Origin: JANQGH01 sp039177555
GTDB taxonomy: Bacteria > Pseudomonadota > Alphaproteobacteria > DSM-16000 > Inquilinaceae
DNA length: 64,000 nt
Direction: 5' to 3'
Assembly (NCBI GenBank): GCA_039177555.1
Contig: JBCDFV010000008.1
Coordinates: 62,001-126,000, forward strand
Part shown: positions 1 through 9,563 of the stretch, one piece after another
How positions within the stretch are numbered: the first letter of the stretch is position 1
Layout of the letters: each line of letters opens with the position of its first letter
Program-made: the position numbers and the translations under genes
Notes under the pieces: model-generated
Told to the model about the DNA's origin: nothing
What the model saw: only the letters and a program-made list of their open reading frames with translations
Databases searched by the model: none

Positions 1-3000
1 ATCGAAATCGTCGTGAAGGAATCCCCATCGGCCGAGGACGACAAGGCGACGACCAAGGAAGACACGCCGGTCACGATCAGGGTTCTCGACAATGACACTG
101 ACAGCGACGGCGACGAGCTGACGATTACGGAGGTCACGGACGGCGCCAACGGCACGGTCGTCATCAATGAAGACGGGACCGTGGAATACCGGCCAAACCG
201 CGACTTCAGCGGTGTCGACACCTTCACCTACACGGTCGAGGACGGCAATGGCGGGGTCTCGACCGCGACGGTCAGTGTTCTCGTCGGCGGCGTGGCCGAT
301 CGACCCCAGCTGTTTGCCGCTCAATCGGTCGAGACAAGAGACTTGGCCGACGTAGAGCTTGTGCAGCTTACTGCGGCCCTCGTGGACAGGGACGGCTCGG
401 AGAAGCTGACGGTCCAGTTCAGCAATCTGCCCCAGGGTGCCGTGATCCTGAACCCGGCCGCGATTGCGGCGAAGGATGGCCAAATCTCCGAACTTGGCAG
501 CTTGATCGACGCTCTCGGTGCTGACCTTGGGCAGCTCAAAGAAGACATCGACGAAATATCAAAACAGATCGAAGACCTGGAGCAAGGCAACCCGGATTCG
601 GAAGATCTCCCGCCCTTGCGGGAGCAGAAAGCGGATCTTGAAAAACAGTTTGCCGAGAAGCAGGACGTGCTTGCTGAGGCCCGGCAGGACATCGATCAGG
701 CGAAGTTTGACAAGGCGCAGTTGACAAAGAAGGCCGACGCGAACGGAGAGATCGAGTTCCACGACGTCGGAAGCGGCTTCGTGCTGCGGCTGGCGGAAGG
801 CACGACGGAAAACTTCGAGATGGGCGTGACGGCAATCGCCACGGAGTCCGAACCGGTGATCGACGATGACGATCGCACTGCGGAAAGAAGTACAAGCATC
901 GAGATTATCGTCAGCGAGAGCCCGGACGCCAATGACGATACGGCGGTTACCGCCGAAGACACGCCTGTGACGATTGACGTTCTCGACAACGACACCGACA
1001 CCGACGGGGACCTGTTGACCGTGATCGACGTCCTTGGCGTCTCAAATGGCTCAGCCGACCTCAATGACGACGGCACGATCACGTTCACCCCGGACCCCAA
1101 TTTCAGCGGTGAGAGCGGGTTCACCTACACGATCACGGACGGCAATGGCGGGGTTTCGGACGCATCGGTTAAGGTGCTGGTCGGCGGCGTCGCGGACACG
1201 CCCAATCTCTTGCTGCCAAATGCCCTGGAAACGTTCGATCTGTCGCCGATTCCCTTGGACAGGATCGACGCCAGCCTGACGGACACGGACGGCTCGGAGA
1301 GCCTGAAGGTCAAGTTCAGCGGTCTGCCGCAAGGCACAACAAAGATCGAAAACCCGAGTGCGATCGCGGCGAACAGCTCGCTGATCGATGACCTGAGGGC
1401 TGAAAACGAAACCTTGGCTCGAGAGCGCACCGAAGCAGATGAGGAGCTTGTCTTCCTCAACGGACGTCTTCAGGACGCTGAGGCCGATCCGAACTTTCCA
1501 CCGACCGAACTTGAGGAGCTGAGAAACCGCAAGGCGGGTGTCGAGGACCTGATCAAGGGCTTGGTCGCCAGGACTCAAGAGAACGAGACAACGGTCGAAG
1601 AACTGTTCAAGCAGAACGAGCAGTTGTCACAGATGGCCGATGAGAATGGCGAGATCGAGTTCCACGGGTTCGGCGACGGGTTTTTCATGCTGTTGCCCGA
1701 GGGCACGGTCGACGATCTCGTGGTCAAGGTCGATGCAACCTCGATCGAATCCGAGCCTCTGGCAGGCCCCGAATTCGAGACCGCAACGGTTTCGCGATCG
1801 TTCCAGATCATCGTGCAGGAATCGCTGGCGGCGCAAGATGACTTTGTCACGACGATAGAGGATGTGCCGTTAACGATCTTCGCGACGGCCAATGACGTTG
1901 GCGAAGGCCCCAAGATCTCGGAACTCGGGACCCCTGCGAACGGCACGGTCGTCATCGATGACAATGGCGACCTGGTGTACACGCCAAATGCCGACTTCAG
2001 TGGCGTCGACACATTCAACTACCAGGTCACGGACGCTTTTGGGGATGTCGACTTCGCGACGGTCGAGGTCACCGTCGGTGGCGTTGCCGACACGCCTAAC
2101 CTGGCGCTGCCGGACAGTCTGGCCACGACGGATCTGGCGCCGATTTCGCTCGATGGCATCCAGGCAAGCCTGGCTGACACGGATGACTCCGAAAGCCTGA
2201 AGGTGAAGTTCGGCGGGCTGCCAGAAGGTTCAATCATCTCGTTCCCTAGCCGCTTCGCGGCGTTCAATAGCCGGCTCGAGGCCGTCGAAGCCGATATTGC
2301 CAGGGTTGAAGCCCTGACGGCCGAGACGGAGAGGACCCTTGGCGAAACCAATGCGGCGATTGACGCGTTGAGCGACATTACCGATCCAACTGAGGATCAG
2401 CTCAATGAACTCGCCGCGCTGGAGCAAGGCAGGGACGCCTTGCAAGGCGAACTGCAGACCCTGTCGGATCAGCGGGCTGAGTTTGTCGTCAGGCGGGACG
2501 AGCTACGGCCCATTGTCGAGGATCTCTTGCAAACGGCGGACAAGGACGGCCATATCGAGATCAAGGGCTTTGGCCCTGGCTTCATCCTGCAATTGCCGAA
2601 CGGCGTCATCGACGATTTCAAGCTCACCGTCGAGGCAATCGCGACAGAGTCAGAGCCGTTGGCGAGCCCGGACACCGAGACCGCAAGCGCGTCGGGCGAA
2701 ATCCAGGTCAGTGTCCAGGAAAGCCCGCAGGCGGTGGACGATGAACTCAGAGTCCGCGAAGACGAAGCGGGCGAGATCAACGTCGTTGCCAACGACATCG
2801 ACAGCGACGGAGACGCGCTGACGATCTTCAACGTGACCGACGGCGCCAATGGAACGGCGGAGGATTTGGGCGGCGGCAACATCCGCTACACACCGAACCT
2901 CAACTTCAGCGGCGACGATCAGTTCACCTACACGATCAGAGATCCGGACGGGAACTCCAGCACCGCGACCGTCAGGGTCGTTGTAAATGGCGTTGCCGAT

Positions 3001-4986
3001 ACTCCAGGACTGCCCGTGCCGGAAAGCCTTGAGACCATCGATCTTGCCGACATCAGCCTCGACAACATCCGGGGCTCCTTGGCCGACGATGATGGCTCCG
3101 AGAGCTTGCTGATCCGGCTCAGCGACGTGCCGGACGGCGCCGTGGTGACGAATCCCAGCGCGATTGCCGAACGTGAAGCGGAGCGGGGCAGCCTTGACAC
3201 ATCGATCAAATCTCTTCGGATCGAAGTCGTCTCTAAGCAGCAGCAGGTTGACGATAAGCTGGTGGAACTGGCGGATCTGAAAGGCACCAACGCGCCGCAG
3301 GTGGAGATCGACGCCAAGCAATGGGAGATCGACGACCTCAACCAGCAGATCAGCGATCACAATGACGAGATAGGGCTGTCGAACGCGCGGATCGATGAGC
3401 TGGAATTGGAGATCGCGGCGTTCACGATCTCTCCCCCGCCCGGTTTCGGCGGTTTCGTTGGTTACGACGGGTCGATCGGTGGTTGGGTTCTGCGCCTGCC
3501 ACCGGGGACGACGGAGGATTTCGTCCTCGGGGTCGAAGCCCTGGCATTTGAATCCGACCCGGTCTTGAACAATGACGACCGTCAGGCGGCGAGCGAAAGG
3601 ACAACCGTCGGCGTCAAAGTGTTGGAAAGCGCGCAGGCGCGGGCTGACAACGCCCAAACCGACGAAGACACGCCCGTCGACATCAACGTGCTGGCAAACG
3701 ATCTTGGCGACAGCAATGCGCCGGTCGATGTGGTCGACGTGTCGGAACCGACCAATGGTGCTGTGCAAATCAATGCGAACGGCACCATCACTTACACGCC
3801 GTTCGAAAACTTCAACGGCTCGGACACCTTCACCTACACGATCGAGGACGAGAACGCCGGCCAAAGCACGGCAACGGTGAACGTGACCGTGATCCCCGTA
3901 AACGACCTGCCGGAAGGTGCCCCGGCCTTATCGGGCACGCCTGAGGTTGGTCAGATACTGAGGGCCAACCCCGACCCGATCAACGATCCGGATGGCATCC
4001 GTTCCATCAACCAGTATGCCTGGCAGGTTTCCGCCGACGGCATCAACAACTGGGAAACCATCCTCGGCGAGGTCGGATCGACGTTGGAAGTCCCTCCCGA
4101 GGCCGAAGGTCGGTTCTTGCGCGTTTGGGTCATCTACACCGACGATGGTGGCACCGAGGAAAACGTGTTCAGTGCGCCCACGGCCCAGGTTGTGCCCGCG
4201 CCAGACCCCAATCAGGACCCGATCGCAAACGACGACGCCTTCGCAGTCAGGGCGGGTCAGGGGTTTAATCCCGTCCTCGATGTGCTGAGAAACGATGAGG
4301 ATCTGAACTTGGACCGGTTGAGCATTATCGATGTCAGTGACCCCAGCAACGGGACCGCCGAAATCCGCGAGTTGCCCGGCGGGTTTCAAGGGTTGGTGTA
4401 CACACCAGAAGCAGGTTTCGTCGGCACCGACAGCTTCACCTACGAGATTTCGGACGGCAATGGCGGCATGGCGACCGCTACAGTAACTGTAACTGTCGAT
4501 GATGGTGGCGGCCGACCGCCGGGGGACGATGGCGGCCGACCGCCGGGGGACGGTGGCGGCCGTCCGCCGCCCGGCGATGGGGGTGGAGGTCGCCCTCCGC
4601 CCGACGTCATTTTTCCCATCCTGCCCAACCCGATTCAGGGCAACTTCGCTGCCTCGCAGGATCCCGGCGGTGGCACGATGACGGGGACGCCGGACAGCGA
4701 CGTCTTCCTGTTCAGCCAAGGTGACGGTGCCGTCAATCTGCTTGGCTTCCAGCAGGCGACCGGCACCGCCGGCGGGGTCGCCGATCAGATCCAGTTCTCG
4801 GGCTTCGGGCTGGCTTTTGCCGACCTGGACAGCAACGACGACGGTCGGGTCGATGCCGACGATGCGGGTGAAGCTCTTGTCAGTGGAGGCGCCGGCGCGC
4901 CGCTCGCGCTCGATTTCGGCGGCGGCGACGTCTTGTTGGTCAACGGCGTCTCGTTCTTGACCGAGGACGATCTGCTGTTCGTCTGA
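1..4986 (+). CDS. Giant secreted repeat protein, cadherin-like domains with coiled-coil insertions (5' end outside window)
   Basis: The reading frame is open from base 1, so the gene starts upstream; about 1660 C-terminal residues are visible. Counting from the first in-frame GTG (base 13), four units of 299-302 residues begin at residues 3, 302, 603 and 903. Each starts with ES, a cadherin-like domain (EDTPVTIxVLDNDTDxDGD, FSGVDTFTYT, DGNGG), then a beta domain with D.DGSE and LPxG motifs, broken by a roughly 90-100 residue charged helical stretch with a proline/glycine break in the middle. A fifth cadherin-like domain, an Ig-like segment, another cadherin-like domain, a Gly/Pro/Arg linker and an acidic Asp/Gly-rich end (residues 1540-1657) follow. 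There is almost no cysteine. This fits a calcium-binding surface or released adhesin exported by type I secretion. That route is inferred; no secretion genes are in the window. Confidence 0.85.
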   Translation: MEIVVKESPSAEDDKATTKEDTPVTIRVLDNDTDSDGDELTITEVTDGANGTVVINEDGTVEYRPNRDFSGVDTFTYTVEDGNGGVSTATVSVLVGGVADRPQLFAAQSVETRDLADVELVQLTAALVDRDGSEKLTVQFSNLPQGAVILNPAAIAAKDGQISELGSLIDALGADLGQLKEDIDEISKQIEDLEQGNPDSEDLPPLREQKADLEKQFAEKQDVLAEARQDIDQAKFDKAQLTKKADANGEIEFHDVGSGFVLRLAEGTTENFEMGVTAIATESEPVIDDDDRTAERSTSIEIIVSESPDANDDTAVTAEDTPVTIDVLDNDTDTDGDLLTVIDVLGVSNGSADLNDDGTITFTPDPNFSGESGFTYTITDGNGGVSDASVKVLVGGVADTPNLLLPNALETFDLSPIPLDRIDASLTDTDGSESLKVKFSGLPQGTTKIENPSAIAANSSLIDDLRAENETLARERTEADEELVFLNGRLQDAEADPNFPPTELEELRNRKAGVEDLIKGLVARTQENETTVEELFKQNEQLSQMADENGEIEFHGFGDGFFMLLPEGTVDDLVVKVDATSIESEPLAGPEFETATVSRSFQIIVQESLAAQDDFVTTIEDVPLTIFATANDVGEGPKISELGTPANGTVVIDDNGDLVYTPNADFSGVDTFNYQVTDAFGDVDFATVEVTVGGVADTPNLALPDSLATTDLAPISLDGIQASLADTDDSESLKVKFGGLPEGSIISFPSRFAAFNSRLEAVEADIARVEALTAETERTLGETNAAIDALSDITDPTEDQLNELAALEQGRDALQGELQTLSDQRAEFVVRRDELRPIVEDLLQTADKDGHIEIKGFGPGFILQLPNGVIDDFKLTVEAIATESEPLASPDTETASASGEIQVSVQESPQAVDDELRVREDEAGEINVVANDIDSDGDALTIFNVTDGANGTAEDLGGGNIRYTPNLNFSGDDQFTYTIRDPDGNSSTATVRVVVNGVADTPGLPVPESLETIDLADISLDNIRGSLADDDGSESLLIRLSDVPDGAVVTNPSAIAEREAERGSLDTSIKSLRIEVVSKQQQVDDKLVELADLKGTNAPQVEIDAKQWEIDDLNQQISDHNDEIGLSNARIDELELEIAAFTISPPPGFGGFVGYDGSIGGWVLRLPPGTTEDFVLGVEALAFESDPVLNNDDRQAASERTTVGVKVLESAQARADNAQTDEDTPVDINVLANDLGDSNAPVDVVDVSEPTNGAVQINANGTITYTPFENFNGSDTFTYTIEDENAGQSTATVNVTVIPVNDLPEGAPALSGTPEVGQILRANPDPINDPDGIRSINQYAWQVSADGINNWETILGEVGSTLEVPPEAEGRFLRVWVIYTDDGGTEENVFSAPTAQVVPAPDPNQDPIANDDAFAVRAGQGFNPVLDVLRNDEDLNLDRLSIIDVSDPSNGTAEIRELPGGFQGLVYTPEAGFVGTDSFTYEISDGNGGMATATVTVTVDDGGGRPPGDDGGRPPGDGGGRPPPGDGGGGRPPPDVIFPILPNPIQGNFAASQDPGGGTMTGTPDSDVFLFSQGDGAVNLLGFQQATGTAGGVADQIQFSGFGLAFADLDSNDDGRVDADDAGEALVSGGAGAPLALDFGGGDVLLVNGVSFLTEDDLLFV
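4504..4575 (+). repeat. Three 24-bp tandem repeats coding a Gly/Pro/Arg linker
   Basis: Three consecutive 24-base units (4504-4527, 4528-4551, 4552-4575) encode GGGRPPGD-like octapeptides. The first two differ by one base and the third is more diverged. They form a flexible linker between the last cadherin-like domain and the acidic C-terminal region, and are a likely place for slippage. Confidence 0.85.
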
Positions 4987-5225
4987 CGTCAGGCGGACTG
5001 CAACTCAGCGCGGCGCCGGTGAAACGGCCATCGGCGTCGTGCGCGGTATGCTTCTGTCAGCCGGGTCACCGGCTATCCGAGAGTGCCGTGCGATGGTCTC
5101 GACACCCATCGCGCCTCTTGGCAACCAAAAATAACTAGTATCGATAGAAAGCAATTTAAAAGAAGCGCCTGAGCGCCCGTAGTAACTACAATTAAGAATT
5201 GCGGTTAGAACTCTTGGAGGCTCGC

Positions 5226-6158
5226 ATGGTGGACGATCGCACCACAGTGAAAGGAATGGTTCGCGCCGTCTCTACGCGCGACGGCTGGCGCGGCGATCCG
5301 GAGAAGGGGGCGGCTGGCGCCGCAGCCGCCGGTGACGTCGCCGCTGCTGTCGACTGCCCGGCCAACGATTCCAATCCCGACGCGGGCACACCAAAGGCGG
5401 CGGTCTCCAACGGCCGTGTCATGCCGGCGGCCAAACGCGCGCCAGGCGATGTGGTGGACGAAAACCACGGCGGCGAAGACACGATCAGTTGCACCATCTC
5501 CGACGGCAACGGCGGGACCGTGACAGTACCGGTTGAGGTCGGCGCGGGCGGCATTGCCAACATCGGACGCTTCACGACACGGTCGAACCATACGGCGGGC
5601 AAGCGCGGGGCAAGTCAACTCGCCAGCTTGGCCGTCAGCCCGGTCGGCAAGGACGGATCGGAAACGCTGAAGGTTCAGTTCAACGGTCTGCCGTCGGGCA
5701 GCGTCGTCTCCCATCCCGCGGCAATCGCCAAGAAGAATGCCGAACTGGCCATGCTGTCTGACCGGATTGCGGCGCTGCAGACCGAGCTTGCGGCAACCGA
5801 GCGGATGCGTGCAAAGACGGCCCGCAAACGCCAGCAACTGATCGATGCCGGCGGACAACAGAAGGATATCGACAGGCTTTCCGCCAAACTCGCCGATCTT
5901 GAGGGCCGCATAACGCTGAAGGTTGCCCAGCGGTCGGTGGCCGAAATCGAGCGTGATATCGCGCGGCTCGAAAGCCAGCAATTGACCCAGACGGCCGGCG
6001 CAGGCGGCACCGCCAGCTTCCACGGACCCGGCAGCGGCTATGTTCTGCACCTGCCACATGGCAACGGGGACGATTGCGCTCCTTCAATCGTTCCGATGGC
6101 TACGGACGCCGTTCAACGCGCGAACCGAATGACGCGACAGTATCGGCCGAAGACCTGA
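5226..6158 (+). CDS. Short protein carrying one eroded copy of the 300-residue adhesin unit
   Basis: I chose the ATG at 5226 because TTGGAGG lies five bases upstream; an in-frame TTG at 5199 lacks this. The product has 310 residues and no visible signal peptide. Residues about 90-280 align by eye with the unit of the upstream giant protein: SDGNGG, KDGSETLKVQFNGLPSGSVV, HPAAIAKKN, a long charged helical segment (about residues 164-258), then GSGYVLHLPHG. The cadherin-like half is largely lost, with only scraps such as ANDSNPDAGT, and the last 25 residues no longer match the expected beta strands. It looks like a duplicated unit decaying while its frame stays open, or a small partner of the large protein. 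Function unknown. Confidence 0.6.
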   Translation: MVDDRTTVKGMVRAVSTRDGWRGDPEKGAAGAAAAGDVAAAVDCPANDSNPDAGTPKAAVSNGRVMPAAKRAPGDVVDENHGGEDTISCTISDGNGGTVTVPVEVGAGGIANIGRFTTRSNHTAGKRGASQLASLAVSPVGKDGSETLKVQFNGLPSGSVVSHPAAIAKKNAELAMLSDRIAALQTELAATERMRAKTARKRQQLIDAGGQQKDIDRLSAKLADLEGRITLKVAQRSVAEIERDIARLESQQLTQTAGAGGTASFHGPGSGYVLHLPHGNGDDCAPSIVPMATDAVQRANRMTRQYRPKT

Positions 6159-6206
6159 TCCTGTCTCAGTCGCCCAGAGCCCCATAAAGCGTGACGACTA
6201 GACGAT

Positions 6207-6225
6207 CTAAGGATTTGGTCCTTAG
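6207..6225. terminator. Hairpin at the end of dppF, between convergent genes
   Basis: CTAAGGA (6207-6213) and TCCTTAG (6219-6225) form a perfect 7-bp inverted repeat with a 5-base loop. It overlaps the TAA stop of the leftward ABC ATPase gene. No T-run follows, so a terminator role is tentative. Confidence 0.35.
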
Positions 6226-7201
6226 CCGGCGCCGTCAAAAAGGTGGCAGGCAACCTCGCGGGTTCCGCGCTCGGAGACCTTACGCCTGACAAGTGCAGGC
6301 CGGTCTCTCCGGCAGACATCCATCGCCTTCGGACAGCGCGCGGCAAACGGGCAGCCGGACGGCGGGTTGGACGGGTCGGGCAGTTCGCCGGTCACCGCCA
6401 CCCGCTCGATCGCCGGCATGGCGTCACCAGCCACGTGAGGTACGGCGGACAACAGCGCGGCGGTGTAGGGGTGGGCCGGGCCGGCGAACAGGGCGTCGGT
6501 CTCGGCCAGTTCGACGATGCGGCCGAAATACATCACCGCGACCCGGTCGCTGACATGGCGCACGACCGACAAATCATGGCTGATGAACAGGAAGGCGATG
6601 CCGCGCTCGCGCCGCAGATCGGCGATCAGGTTCAAGATCTGCGACTGGATCGAGACGTCCAGAGCCGAGACCGGCTCGTCCGCGACCACCAGGTCCGGCT
6701 CCAACGCGATGGCGCGGGCGATCGCAATGCGCTGGCGCTGGCCGCCCGAGAACTCATGCGGATAGCGGTCGACCGCGTCCGGCTCCAGGCCGACCGCGTC
6801 CAGCAGCTCACGCACCTTGGCGGCACGCTCCGCCTTGCTGCCGACGCCATGAACGGCCAGCGGCTCACCGATGACCTTGCCCACCGTATGACGCGGGTTC
6901 AGCGCGCCGAACGGGTCCTGAAAGATGATCTGCAGGCGCCGGCGCAGCGGCTTCAACGCGCTCAGGGACAAGGCGGCAATGTCTTCACCATCGACCCGCA
7001 CGCGGCCCGCGCTGGGCTCCGTCAGGCGCAGCAGCGTGCGGCCCAGCGTCGTCTTGCCGCTGCCGGACTCGCCGACCACGCCCAGCGTCTCCCCCTTGTT
7101 CAGCGAGAAGTCGACATCGGCCAGCGCAAACACCTTGCCGGACCGGCCCTGGCCGAAGGTCTTGGTCAGCCCCTCGACCTTTAGAAGTGGCGGCGCGCCG
7201 G

Positions 7202-7205
<4 letters not shown>
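6222..7205 (-). CDS. dppF: Peptide ABC transporter ATP-binding protein (DppF/OppF type)
   Basis: One of the two ATPases that power a peptide/nickel-family importer at the inner face of the cytoplasmic membrane. The start is the ATG at 7205, which overlaps the dppD stop by four bases (ATGA) and gives 327 residues. Visible motifs are Walker A GESGSGKTT, Q-loop FQDPFGALNPRH, signature FSGGQRQR, Walker B LVVADEPVSALD and the H-loop FISHD. The C-terminal oligopeptide/dipeptide extension (HPYTAALLSAVP) ends in a cysteine cluster (GCPFAARCPKAMDVC, later VACH), as in DppD/DppF proteins that can bind an iron-sulfur cluster. It is translationally coupled to dppD. The substrate cannot be read from the sequence. 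Confidence 0.9.
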
Positions 7206-8194
<989 letters not shown>

Positions 8195-8203
8195 GCGTTG
8201 AAC

Positions 8204-9310
8204 TCAAGCGGCCAGCGGTTGGTTCAGCCGTCCGCCGGGCATCGGATAGGGCACGCCGGTCGTGGTCGGCACGCTTAAGGGAAGGTTCATCGTTGCACGC
8301 ACGGCCAGGAAGGCCATCATCTGCGCCTCGATCGCGTCGCCGTTCCAGCCGACCGCCTCGACCGGCTCGACCGGTACGCCCAGCCGCGTGGCCAAGCCCT
8401 TCATCATGGTGTCGTTGTGACGGCCACCGCCTGTGACCAGCCAACGCTTTGGCGGCCCGGGCAGGTGGTCGAGGGCCAGCGCCACGGTCTCGACGGAAAA
8501 GGCGGTCAATGTCGCCGCACCGTCTTCCAACGACAGACCCGAAACGGGCGCGGCGGAAAAGGCGTTGCGGTCCAGCGATTTGGGCGGCGGCAGTTCGAAG
8601 TAGCCGTTGTCGAGCAGCCGGGCCAGTGCCGCCTCATCGACCTTACCGTTGGCTGCAAGCGCGCCGCCGGCGTCGAAGGCCGCACCGCTCTTGGCGGCAA
8701 CCCAGTCGTCGATCATCGCGCTGGCGGGGCCGGTGTCGAACGCCAGCACCAAATCGTCCTCATCGTCCGGGCCACGGTCGATGAAGGTCACGTTGCCGAC
8801 GCCGCCCATGTTCAAGATGGCGACGGGCCGCTCCAGATCCGTGGCCAATGCAGCGTGATAGAGGCTGGCGAAAGGCGCGCCCTGGCCGCCGGCGGCGACG
8901 TCGGCATGGCGCACCTGATCGACAACGGGGCGGCCAATCGCGGCGGCCAACGCCGCACCGTCGCCCAACTGGCGGGTCAGGTGCCGTTCTGGGGCATGCA
9001 GTATCGTCTGGCCGTGAAAACCGACAATGTCGATCGTATCAAGGTCGACCGCTGCGTCCTTGCAGAACGACCCGATGGCGTTCGCGTGGGCGTCGACGAT
9101 GGCCGCGTCCTCATCCGTTAGGGGGGCTGTAGCCGCCAGTTCCGGATCGGCGGCGATCGTCAGCAAGCGGTGTCGAAGGTCCGTCGGGTAGGGCAGGGTC
9201 GCGGACGGGCCGAAGGCGAGGACACGATGCCCGTCCGTGCGCAGAACGGCGAGGTCAATCCCGTCCATCGAGGTGCCGCTGATCAGACCGAGAGCGGTGA
9301 GGTTGGTCAT
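8204..9310 (-). CDS. anmK: Anhydro-N-acetylmuramic acid kinase
   Basis: AnmK uses ATP and water to open the 1,6-anhydro ring of anhydroMurNAc released in cell-wall turnover, giving MurNAc-6-phosphate in the cytoplasm. The start is the ATG at 9310 (368 residues, family-typical), which puts the hallmark GLISGTSMDGIDLA at the N-terminus. Other family motifs are VGFHGQTILHAP, GGQGAPF, ILNMGGVGNVTFI, AFDTGPASAMIDDW and the C-terminal VTGGGRHN. It is the first gene of the leftward anmK-dppD-dppF unit and diverges from the peptide-binding protein gene, which suggests the transporter feeds murein fragments into recycling. That link is an inference. Confidence 0.93.
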   Translation of the reverse strand: MTNLTALGLISGTSMDGIDLAVLRTDGHRVLAFGPSATLPYPTDLRHRLLTIAADPELAATAPLTDEDAAIVDAHANAIGSFCKDAAVDLDTIDIVGFHGQTILHAPERHLTRQLGDGAALAAAIGRPVVDQVRHADVAAGGQGAPFASLYHAALATDLERPVAILNMGGVGNVTFIDRGPDDEDDLVLAFDTGPASAMIDDWVAAKSGAAFDAGGALAANGKVDEAALARLLDNGYFELPPPKSLDRNAFSAAPVSGLSLEDGAATLTAFSVETVALALDHLPGPPKRWLVTGGGRHNDTMMKGLATRLGVPVEPVEAVGWNGDAIEAQMMAFLAVRATMNLPLSVPTTTGVPYPMPGGRLNQPLAA

Positions 9311-9458
9311 TGGATGAGGCCCGCTGGAAGTGTAACCGTCTATCGCCAGCATAGGCCGAATCCAATGCCAATTAAAAGCCACCTTGCGGATTTGGCGCAA
9401 TCCGGCGCCTTGCCGATAATACCAATTTGTCGAGGGAACATGGGGCCGTCTTTCACCG

Positions 9459-9488
9459 TTGACCGCTTCGCGGGCCTCACCCTATAGT
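9459..9488 (+). promoter_or_regulatory. Probable sigma-70 promoter of the dppA-dppB-dppC unit
   Basis: TTGACC at 9459-9464 and TATAGT at 9483-9488, 18 bases apart, each match five of six consensus positions. Transcription would start near 9495, about 70 bases before the binding-protein start codon. Seen by eye only. Confidence 0.6.
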
Positions 9489-9563
9489 TTGGCCAAGAAT
9501 TCCAATTCAATACCAGTTGGCTGTCTTCAGCTGACGGAGTCTTTGTTTCAAGGGGAGGGGAAA

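Noticed and set aside
2650..3864. 404-codon minus-strand open frame opposite the giant repeat protein
   Set aside because: Its repeats mirror the plus-strand coding repeats, and it has no credible protein features.
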